Shown one piece after another: positions 42,401 to 54,400 of a DNA stretch of 64,000 nt; position 1 is the first letter of the stretch, and every line of letters begins with the position of its first letter. The stretch is taken from the NCBI GenBank assembly GCA_963931865.1, contig OZ007512.1, positions 10,735,160 to 10,799,159 on the forward strand, given 5' to 3'. This stretch comes from Axinella damicornis. Taxonomy: Eukaryota; Porifera; Demospongiae; Axinellida; Axinellidae. The translations under genes were made by a program, and so were the position numbers. The notes beneath the pieces are model-generated. The model was given only the letters and a program-made list of their open reading frames with translations. It had not been told where the DNA came from and did not search any database.

Positions 42401-45400
42401 TGCGCCTGCTGCTAAATTTTTTTACATGAACAAGTAATAAAAAAAATTCTAAACGTAACAGGATGCAGGGATATCAGAACGGCAAAAAGTAAGGAAACAA
42501 GAGAGGGCCAGGGATGATCGAACATAACAGTGCACTGTAAAAACTGATGTAGTGAACATCACTACCTGGTAGTGATATCTGTGGCAATTGGTGGTGATCG
42601 TCACTCCGTTCTGCCACAGATATCACTACCAGGTGGTGACGTTCACTAATCAGTTTTTACAGTGTGATGTATACAATCCCCCTTACATATCATTATACAC
42701 GTATATGGAAGAAGACCTCTGTAGGGGGGGTTATATACTTCACTGTTATGTTTGATCATCCCTGGCCCTCCCTTGCTCAGTGTGGTTAAGGCTGCCTCAA
42801 TAATTGTGAGCGTAGTGCAATGTTATACGGAGATTTATAAGTAATTTACGGAGGTGTGGTCAGAGAGTTAGATGACTGCTTGGCCTCAGCTGGAGGGATC
42901 CAGAGAGAGTTGTTGCTTCACTACTACGTAGTCAGGAATAGATGTGTGTTAGGTACTTGTACATTACGAATAGTAGCTTCCTGGCTCATAGTTGCGAGAA
43001 CTGGAGCAGTTTTGGTGCCTCTGCATGGGACCCAGGTGTGGCGATGGAGCGACTGTTTCGCGGAATGCGGAAAGGAAGAACACCGTCAACTACGCTTTCA
43101 ACTGCCGCTGTGTGTGCTAGGACGAGTGTACAAAGTAGTCGTGCCTGGAGGGAAGCAGAATCGTCAACGTTTGGAAAGTTAACAAGCCATTTCTGACTTG
43201 TATACAAGAAATTTCTACCCAATAAAAGTGCTCGTCAGCTCTCAGCGACTGCATTTCCATCCTTCCTCCAGGCAGAATAAGTGAGTACGCACTTAGATCT
43301 TTCCCTCCATGCACACAAATGTCGCCTTTAAACCCATCTAGATCCCCGCATCGACAGTTATATGCCGTGTTGTTGTTGTTTACCGAATGTAGCGATTACG
43401 TAATCCGCTGACGTTGTCATAACAACGCAAAACCACATTTTTCTGATAGTGCTAAGACTGTACAATCTGCTAACCAAGTTTCATTTGGAAGCATATACAA
43501 CTGTTGCCACAGCATTATGAAACACAAATACTGTTCAGATGCCCTTGGTCTCACATCTGAGGCAGCCTTAACCACACTGAGTGTTTCCTTAGTTTTTGCC
43601 ATTCTGGCATCCCTACATCCTGTTACACTTTAAATGTTTTTATTACTTGTAATAGTTGTGTACAAACTCACATTTGATAGAGTTATAAGAGGTTATGTTT
43701 TAGAGGAGGTCCAACAGGGTCAAAGGTCGTAAATGAAACATCAGAAATGATCTCTGAAGGCCTAAAATCCTGGCCCCAGACCCCTCCCCTTGAATACACG
43801 GACTGACTGACAATATCACCCCTCACCATTTGCTTGTATATCTGTACATGTTCCACCAACTGCCTGTACATCTGTACATGTTCCACCAACTCATGCATGC
43901 CATTCTGTGAAGCATCTTCAAGGAGTCGGTCCTATAGAGACACAAACCAAATCTCTAGTGTAACTTCCAACGTAACAATGTTCATCTGCGTTGGGTCTAT
44001 CTTGGCTTTCTCTCATGTAGCAATATAGAATAGTTTCTTGAGCAAGCTGCCTATAAACCTGCTTGTCATTGGAAGTGCTAAAAACCAAGAGAGCATGTGT
44101 AACTTTAAGGAATGTACCAACACAACCGATTGTGCTCCAGCCCTTTCTGTCTCTCCATGGGTGTCTCCAGTTATAGGGGCCTTTAACATTCTCTGCTCTT
44201 ATCTCTGTTGCCATCAATTGGATACATGTCTCTGCAGTTACAGAACCCTCCGGCTTTCTAAGGTTCACTATCACCCTTCTATAGGTGCCCAGCCATTGGT
44301 GTGAAATGGCTGACATAGCTTAAAATAATTAGCACTGGCAAAATGATTACAAGTGGTGATGTACTCTTCAGTCATGTGCATGCACAGTCTAATGACTTGC
44401 AATGTATGTACAAAGAATTCAGCATTAGTATAGTGTGAGGACTTGCTCAGGCTCACCAAAATTATGGACACTTACAATGCCTCTGTATCTAGCAATGAGC
44501 AAGGCGGCACATTCATGACTCTGACACTTCACAGCGAGCACAAAGGGCTGTGAAAGCTGAAGACAAAAAGAAGAGAAGAATGTATTACATTGCTTCATTA
44601 TCAGACACAGATAGTTCAAATTATTATACAACTAACTGAACCTGAACGGATAACCTGTAAATGCTGCAATCGGAACTGGATACATTTTGTGTCATTGAAC
44701 TGAGTATTTCACCGTATCAGTTCAGCTTTTCACGTGACCGAAATGGGTGTTGCTGATTGGGTAGAGTCATGGTTACCAAACATGGCACTGTATTATTGCT
44801 AGCTAGCCGACAAGTGAGTCATATAATAATAGCCTGTTGCGTGGGTGGATCAAAGCCACCGACAAGGCAATATATGCCATATTGCCCTGCAGTAACCACA
44901 CAGCAGGGCGATAACAAGTTATTGCCCTGCGGTTACTGCTGATTACATAACAACTACCAGCAGCACGCTTGAGGAAATCCTTCTACTGCGGATGTGCATG
45001 CATAGGAAGCCACAGGGCAGTTAAATCACACCACATGCGGGCAGCATGGGATCTATAGCGCACTCGTGCAATAACCAATTAGAGCCCTCAGACTTCGGCC
45101 TGGCTCTAATTGGTTATTGCACTCATGCACTATAAATCCCATACCGCCCTTGGTGCTGTGGTTTAACTAATACGTGTTCATAGAACACATAAACACTGCA
45201 CGGAACGTCTACAGGATACAGTGGAGCTACAATGGACGTGACATCTTGGCTGATACGCATCGAACACATGTTATCGCATACACTGTGTTCGTGTATGGCC
45301 GTATCCAAGGTGTGTGGATGTGACCACTTACGGTGACTTACTGTATTGGTACGCTCCCCCCCCCCCCCCCCCCCCCCCACTAAACGTGGGTGGGGATCCG

Positions 45401-48400
45401 GTTAGGACTGCTAATGTAGGGGGAGTAGCTGAGTGAGCGAAATGAGCGAAGCAACTTGTATTTTCCTGTAATGCAATTACATCGCAGAGCGTGAGCGCAA
45501 GCGTGCTCACCTTGCTTAGACATGTCGACAAAAATGGAATTGCATGGAAAGAGTGCAACGACATCGTCATGCAAGCGGAGAGCGACTTCCAGAGGCAGCA
45601 ATGATCGATGAGAACATCATAGTTGAAGACAGATTGGGTAGCAGGAGACTGATGTCAGAATAGATCAATAATCAGCTGAGTTTAGAACTATTTGTCTGAG
45701 TAAATGAACCCTGATCTCCAGTGCTACTACTGAGCTGCTCAGCCGCCCGTTGCCTCGCTTCCCGCGGGCAAGGATTACGTTCAAGGCAGGTGGAACTTCT
45801 CCCAAGACTGGCCGATTGGATTCGCTAACCACAAGGCCCGCAACATTCTGGACCACGCGACAAGTGAGCTAAAAGTGGACGTGGTGTCAGATTACGTCCG
45901 AGCATCACATTTTGCCAGTCCATTCACTGAACGTTATTCTAATTTCCTCCAATACTAAAATTTGGATGGGTTGCAATCCATTATGTGGCAATTATTCAAC
46001 AACTGCATGTGAACTATCCAAGAACGATCCATTTCATTGGTGAGCAGACCTCTTTCCTGGTGACTGGTAGTATATTCTTGTTGGTACAAGTATCACAGAG
46101 TCGGTAGACTCTGTATGTAGGGATACGACGTACACGCAATACATGACAATACAAACATATCTCTCAAAATTTCATAAACGGCAGACTTATAAGCCTTTAT
46201 AACAACATACCAGTCATCTTCGAGTGTTTTCATGGCCAACAAGACTCCCAGCGTCGCGAAAACCCGTCGCGAAAGTACCACACCAGGCACTCGCAAAACG
46301 GGCAAATTGTTTTTCTTTCTTCTTCTTCTTCTTCTTTCTTCTTCTTTCTTCTTCTTTCTTCAGACAACTTAGCTCAACGTAGCCTCAATCTGTCACGATG
46401 GTTTTCGCACGAAACAGCAGCATTTTCAACTGAGCAGTGCAACGTCCCATCGCTTTTTCGCTACCTCCAAGTCTTCACCAGGCGGCTGCACCTGCCCACT
46501 CAGTAACTATGGCTTCTTTAGTCACGCCATTTTCTCGTTTGTACGCATGCGCGATCACTTAGCAACGTTACGTAATTATTACTCAAGATCGTTGAATTAG
46601 AAGTGCCTTTGCGCCGTTGTGTTGTCAATCGTCGAACGAGGTACTGGTACTTCAGAAGACTGAGGTAAATTCTCTGTGCGTCTACTATATGTATGTTAAC
46701 AGTTACTACCTACTGTGTTCTGTGAGAGGGGTGAATGCCTATCTAAAGACTCAACAATATAATGTCGCTACCACTTGCTACTATCTGGTGTAGCTAGCTA
46801 ATACGGTCTTCAGACAGGGAGCGCTGGCTTAGTATCCATCCAGATAAGGGTTGACTTGAGATGCTTGGGTCTGATTCTTCAGCCAACGCTGGCAATGTAA
46901 GTATCGGAGTCAGTATTGTCCAAATACCAAACCAACTGCCTGTGAGGACACTGACTTCTGCTCTGTGATGGCAAATTTCAGTTCAAACATGCGCCTGCTG
47001 CTAAAAAAAAAATGGCATAAACAAGTAATAAAAAACATTTAAAAATGTAACAGGATGTAGGGATACCAGAACGGGAAAAAGTATGGAAACAAGGTAGGGA
47101 TGATCACACAAAACAGTGAAGTATACAATCCCCCCTACATATCTTTCTTCATTATACACGTATATGGAAAAAGATCTCTGTAGGGGGGTTGTATACTTCA
47201 CTGTTCTGTGTGATCATCCCTACCTTGTTTCCATACTTTTTCCCGTTCTGGTATCCCTACATCCTGTTTCATTTTTAAATGTTTTTTATTACTTGTTATA
47301 CTAAGGCTGGACAGCACAGAGTACAAGTGTGACATGCATGCAGTGTAACGGACCAATATAATACCTGAGAGATTCTAGTGGTCTCAAGGCAGAGAAAGGT
47401 ATGGCTCAAGGAATGAACGATAAACAGAGAGATTACGGAAATGTGTGATTGATTTACGGAAGCTACCTCGCAGTTGTGATGTGAGTTATACATAGTCTAG
47501 CGCTTGTTTTTGTAATCCACAGATGAAACTGTGCGATGTGACTGTTTCTTTTCTACCCATAGTAGATGGATAGTTCAGGGTAAAACATAGTAGCCTCTAT
47601 CCGCTTTTGAGTCTTGTGAGTGAAAATGTGGAGAGAGTGTTGAGATGACAATGCGTGGTGAATGCGGAGGCAGAATTCTTGCAGCAATTAGTGTTCTGGA
47701 GGAAGGTACCCATGTGTACTCTGCAATTCTATTTTGTGAAATCAGTGGCAGGTTACTGTAGCATTTAAGGCATCTGAAAAGCACCTTCACAACATGCCTG
47801 AGGTTTCTTTTGCCAGTTCTGAAGCAATGTAACTATTTTGCAAATTTCCCAACTGGCAAGCGACATCGTGCTAAGCCTGCACAGAGAATTTACTGTGGCT
47901 TTTAAGTATTCTGCTTTTGCGTGATAGGTACGTACGTACTTGCAATCACATTGTCAGCCAGTATAGTGTGTCACATGACCGGTAAGCCAGCCCAGAACTG
48001 TGCATGCCACCAATATTGCAGTGTGCGGCATATTCAGTGCATGACAGTCATGTGACCAAAGAATATTGAATGTCTATCTACAAAAAAATAATAAAAAATC
48101 AGATAACCATTGTCCCTGCATGTACAAGTACGCATGTAGTTCATATGTGCACATAATGTGCATACGCTTACCCCATTCAGGCTTGCATCGAAGCCATCCT
48201 GATAGAGCAAGTACTTCACCACATTGGTGTGTCCTCCGAGAACAGCAAATGTAATGGGAGGAAAGGCTCTCTGCAAACAGAGAGCAGAGAAATACCTTCA
48301 GGGCTTCATACAGGATTTTTGCTGGAGAGGGGACATTTTTAACAAAAGCATGTAAAGCAGACAGCATATGATGCATGCCTGTTCTAGGGAGGTCTGGGGG

Positions 48401-48405
48401 CATCC

Positions 48406-48436
<31 letters not shown>

Positions 48437-51400
48437 ACACACACAAAAAAAAAAATTAGGTAAAAAAGATGCCCTAAGATTGAATCTGATGGGTTATGCA
48501 GCTACATACAAAGCATGTGTTCTAACCACAACACAATAATTCCAACTGTCATTCTTGAAATTATGCCATCATAATTTTTTGTAATCCTGGGAATGTGGGG
48601 GGGGGGATGGTGGCCACAATGGGACCAGCAGTTTTGGATAGGTGGCTGCTTTTCTACAGCAGTACAACTGGGACTAAAAATGGTGACCACATTACAGTTT
48701 ACACTCCTGGTAGGGGAAAAAGTATCACGTAATGTAATGTAACCTAAAGTGAATACCCATTGACTACCTTAGGAATGGCATACAAAGATTCTGACTACAC
48801 CATTGTGATCGCTATCATGCACGTACAATTTTGGTGCTGAAACTCACCATGGTGCTAGAGATACAAGCTCTTTTGTCATGCTGTCGGCTGCAATTTGTCG
48901 AGCCCTTTCTTTGAGTTTCACTGCCAGTACAGCTCCCACGAAAGGCCCACAAAGATTCTGACCACACGGTCGTGATCACTCTCATTCACTGATGCTTACA
49001 TGCCGAAACTCACCGTGTTGGCGAAGTTGTGAGCGTTGTAATAATTTCTAGTCTTCCCTTTGGCTAGGCTTGGCTTTGGGTTGTCGCAACAGGGGTTGCA
49101 ACAGCTATCAGGAGTGCAGTTGCCCCTCAAACATGTTTCAGAAATAGCAGGCAATAGGTGTTGTGTTCACTGTAGGTACTTAAGTATTCTAGGTCATCAG
49201 TGTATTGCTGAGATCAATGCAATAAAGCCTGCTCACTGTGGATCATGACAACCTCAATCGTAAATTTGTAATCAGCAATCGATTGTAATCTACCACAGTG
49301 CGTGGGCGATCCTTTGATGTACCGCGGAGGATAAATCGGTTATCCTCCGCTATGACGTATCGAACCACACTGTGCTGAGAATCAGAGAGTTGTAGCTGTC
49401 TAGCAGCCGGATCCAGCTACTAACTTGACTTGGAGGTTATGTCTGTGGTAGAAGCCAGATCTACTACGTCGACTCGGAGGTTATGCGGTTCATCCTCTTT
49501 GGGAAAGTTTAGCCTCGGCCATACTTTCCCGCGGAGGATAAATCGCATAACCTCCGCGTCGACGTATCTAGATCCTATACATATAGCACTTACTAGCCTC
49601 GTTCCCAGGCAATACTGGCAGAGCCTGGGAACGAGGCTAAGGACCTATCAAAGCTTCAGAATATTCTCAGGTTATAGAATGGATCTAGGTTAAAAGATGG
49701 GTTCATACCAAAGTACAAGTAAATTTGTGGCTAACCTGGCTTATGCAATTCACTTCAGCCTTGTTCTCAACCAGTGCTTGTACAATCTCAAGCCTTCCAC
49801 GGGAAGAAGCGTCAGCTAGAGGTGTCATTTCCATTCGCAATTTACTGCCACCAATATTGAACTTCATTATCTGAAAACAGCAATGATCCATACAGACATA
49901 TGTAATGAGTGTACTTTTAAATTCCATAGTGATGGATAGACCATATACCCAGAAATATTGGTAGGGAGTTACATTCTGTCAATCATCATGGATTTCCAAC
50001 AAAAATATCTACCAGTTGTTACAAAGTAATGTTGTCGATGGAGTTTCCTAGATTTGCTCTCAACAGTCCAAAGCACCTGCTTACATTTGCTTTCCTTATC
50101 GGAAGAAGTGCAGCAAGTGAACCAAGATGCAAAATACAACGTACAACGATATTCCTGGGCACTTATGTCCATGACAGTATTGCTGTCTTCTCCAGTCAAT
50201 TATAGAACTGCCAGAGCATACTTGGATTGCCACTCTAATGTTTACTTGACAGTTCTTCCCCAAGAGTCAATGAGCAAACTTGTTGTGATATGATGTCCCC
50301 ATGCACAGTTGTTGCCATATGGTATGCTTCCGTGCTTCATGAACAACCAAGACTGGCCATCCATATTTCAACTCGTAGGGTGACTAAGAAGCAATGAAGC
50401 AGTTTAATTCAATTTCATTTAACTATCATACATAGCCTTGGCTGAAGACTGGTTGTGCATTAACTAATAGGAGCAGTTCCTGGCGCAGGGGGGGGGGGGG
50501 GGGGGTACTAAAGTACAACTGTGTGGCAGCTTTACCAAGCATTGGAAGGCATCTTCAGAGAGCTTTAGGAGGATTCTTCAATTGGTACTTTCAAAGGCTT
50601 CTCGCAAAGAATGTTGGGTTTTGTACAATTACACATTACAATAGTTTCTTAGGACTTCGGATTATCACTTAGGTTTTCTGGATCTTCAATCACATAGCTA
50701 GGGTCTTGGAAATCTATTTAGGTCTTGCAAAACTTCTTTTTTTTTCTGTGGACAGTCACAAGAGTAGTGGAAATGGTTTACGATGCACAGCAAGATTCAT
50801 AAAGGTACGCACCAGAAGATGATGATGTGTGTATTCAGCTTCTTCCACCCTTCCCCTATAACATACCCCTGAACAGTTGACATTAGCACCATGAGATATG
50901 AGGACTCCAACTAGCTCCAGGTTGGAGTTGGTCACTGCAGCCATCAGTGGAGTTAGCCCCTCCTGAACAAGAGAAGGTGACTTACATAATGGCAGAACAA
51001 CAATGAAGGTGGTACTTCAACCTTCGAATGTTTGCTGAATTTGAAAACAAAATTAAGGTTCCTGACTGTTACCAGTCTAATTACTCAGTGAAAATGTCAT
51101 AAATGTTTTCACTGCAACCTGTGTATTGCTCAAGTTAACCTTGGAAATGGTATCTGCATAGAGCTGGGAGGGATCATACTGGCCTACCAACAGACATATT
51201 GTCATGACTAATAGAGCCACTAGTAGTATTAACCTTACATCATTAGCTACATCATGAAAACCTTGTTGAAGTTTTAAGAGCACAAACTGTGTAACTGCTT
51301 GCTTGACTTACACGGTTAGTTGCATTCACATTTACAGCAGGTGTCTCTTGAAGTAGTCGCTTGACGACCTCAGGATGGTTACTAGCACAGGCTTTGAGTA

Positions 51401-54400
51401 GTGCTGTGTTGCCAGCCTACCATAAGAGGTCATAAATGTCATATGTGAGCTTGTAGATGAATTACATGATACTAAAACCGTAGTGTCCCGCAATACGCCC
51501 CTTTCGAAAATACGCCCTCCCCCCTCTTTTCGCCCAAGTTCCTGCACAGGGTAGTTTGACTTGTTTTAACGCCCCCTGGTGAGTGTCTTCTGGAACATCT
51601 ACACTACACTAGTCACTGTTGACATCGACGATACAAGTCATCTCGCTGCCACTCTTCTGCAGGAAATACATTGCTGTTGTTGGGGATGGCTACAGCAAAG
51701 TCGTCATGAATGATATGGCCCTCGCGTTCAAGTGGCAGCTCTTCTTGCCGATGTTGGGTGACCACGCATGATGCCCACGAACAGTACTGGCGATCGTTTG
51801 TACTTTTGTAACTGTGAAAATGAACCTTGGCAGTGTCATAATACCGGTAGTTTGTGTACATAGCGCAAAAAAAAACTTTTTGAGGGGGCGTATAGTCGAG
51901 ACTATTTGCATATTCGAAAATACGCCCCCTCCCCACTTTGGGCTGGATGTAGTGTACAAAATGGGGGGCGTATTAACGGGACACTACGGTATATACAGGA
52001 TACGGAATGAAATTCTTGACATAAGCAGGCACATAGTCACACACACACACGCAAACACATGTACACATGTAACACATATGTATACACATGTGCACACATG
52101 CATATACACATCTGAAAATCGGAAAAGGGTCTTGACACACTTGACAACATTTCTTGTATGTACCGGGTAATAAATGGTTACAATGGGATCCATGGTAGCG
52201 ATTGGAGCAGAATGGACATGGGTGTTGACATTGTGCTGGTAGTCAGACTGTCTGTCTTGCAATGTTTACTTTAATTGTTCATTGCCCATGATTTATTTGT
52301 ATTGTCATCTATACAACTGGTACCTAATAATAGCCGTTGTCGTACAGTGAATGCTATAGGGTATGATATGCAAACCTGTCTGTACAGCCAGCTAGCCTTC
52401 TTGTTTATGATATCGCATGACATCATTGTGACATCACCACAACCTCATTGTAATATTGTAATGTAGGCCTAAGTCCTCATTCCCGCACGTACCCACAGCA
52501 GCACAGAGTTTCACAGTTCAACAGTTGTTTGTCAGAGTAATGTATATAACACACTGAATGTCACGATGATGTCATGACAACGTCACAATGATGTCATATA
52601 TCAAAAGCACGGCAGCTGCAGCAAACACACACACACCTGATCAGTGAGGTTAGCATCTGCTCCATTGGCAAGCAGTAGCTCCACCATTCTCACATGGCCC
52701 TCCTCACTGGCGGTGATCAGTGGCTTCATATGAGCCTGTACCAATGAAGAATACAAGATAATGAACTGTTTGGATAGTATTACTCACGAGATCTATAGAC
52801 CTGTAATGGCTATGCTCTGTTGTAATTCATGTAGAATTAGATACAAAACTCACCTTACCTGTGGATTAAGCTTCCATCTTCAGTTATCAGTGCTCGGTCA
52901 CTCACATCCTTAAGAATTATTTTTTGGCATGTAGTTCTCCCTTTGTACTACGCATAAATCGTTTGTATTGCTAATACATTTTTGTGTTTCTGAGAAGTGC
53001 TTCATATACGTAGGCAAATCAAGAGCATGCGGCATTGAACTTAAGTTAACACTATAACTTAACTCCTTTGACTGAGCCTTGCATCCTACGCAATACAGCC
53101 TAGCAGCATTGCATCCTATGCCATCTCCGACTAGTGGGTAATTTATGTGATTGCACCCTTCTTCAGTGCACATCGTCTACTATGTAGGTACATGATTGCT
53201 TACCATCTACAGTCATAAGTACATGCACCTATTAACCAGAGTCTAAGAGACAATTTATATCCTACTAGGAATACGTATCCGCATGATTGCCTCGCGCGCA
53301 CGCCGCGGCCGCATGCGCAGCCTGGCCACGTGCTTACGAGTATGATAGAGCTCTAGCTAAGTGTGAATTTGCGAGTGTGGAGCTGTGATAAATATGTCGA
53401 TTACACTCACTGTTCGACTCCACATGTAGCTGCTCTAGCTCTGCAAGCCCTGAAGCCCCCGCTCGCTTGTACCCTAGCCTCTGGCTACGCGAGACTATTG
53501 TGGAGTTGCGGTATAAACAAACGTCGACTGTTTGACTCCGTATGTAGCTGCTCCAGCTCTGCAAGCCCTCAAGCACCGCGCGCTCGTCCACTGATCTGTT
53601 TCTCAAGGTTGTAGTTCTCGCACCGTCGCAGCAATCAATTGGCTGGCAGGAAACCCGCAACATTCCTATCAACATTCCTGAGCGTGACATATTCCGGTAC
53701 GTACGTACAATCATACGTATATAGTGAGAAATAGATCCCCCATTCAGAGCCTCGCGCTAATGCGCTCGGCAATTACATATATATTCTGAACCTTGTGAAT
53801 TGCTGAGGATACCTTTGGTGATCCATTGATGATGGCACCCCTGGTGATGAGGTGGCAGGCGGCCTCAAATGTCTCCTCTCCAGCAAAGCAGCACACCAGC
53901 AGAGGGGTTAAGCAGCTGTCCTGGAATACCACAAATATACCACAAACATATACACTCCTACCAGTTAACTCTGCTAATATATGCGTGCACAAAAAGATTG
54001 CAGAAAATAATTATGTCATGGGAAGCGATACATGTACAGTGGAATGACTGAGACCGTGGAATCACGCATACGTGGAGAGAAGCGCAGAATTGTTGAAATG
54101 GCAGTGAGAAGGCATCTTGGGATATTCAATGCACCAGGGGAAGGTGGTTGGGTGCACCTGAAGGGCATTGCCATGTCTGGGCTCTGCCGCAAAAGGTGCT
54201 GGGAGGGTCCTTTTTGGCATGAATGGACTTAGGAACAAGTCATCTTGCCATGTAGGGCCTCCATTTTCCAGCCCGTTTTTCAGCTATGGCAGGTTGCTAT
54301 TTCACAGAAGACTTGGTTAGGCCATTAATTGGGGGTGTCGTTAGAGTCAGTATCTGGTTAGGATGGCTGAAATCACTTTAAGAAAGAATACGGACCCTAA

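Larger units (their letters stand above)
41682..43650 (+). mobile_element. 1.1-kb palindrome-ended element, copy C, with two nested insertions
   Basis: Body from atagagtccgtagactcttt, palindrome from about 42430. The palindrome is broken by a 132-bp MITE (42533-42664) and an 806-bp element (42776-43581), then completes at 43582-43650. Confidence 0.8.

Noticed and set aside
45665..45856. tRNA-like text near gccgattggattcgctaacc
   Set aside because: No matching A and B boxes at tRNA spacing and no cloverleaf by eye.
53334..53714. Minus-strand 126-codon frame with internal repeats
   Set aside because: It translates a duplicated intron segment; no splice sites in phase with the ankyrin exons.
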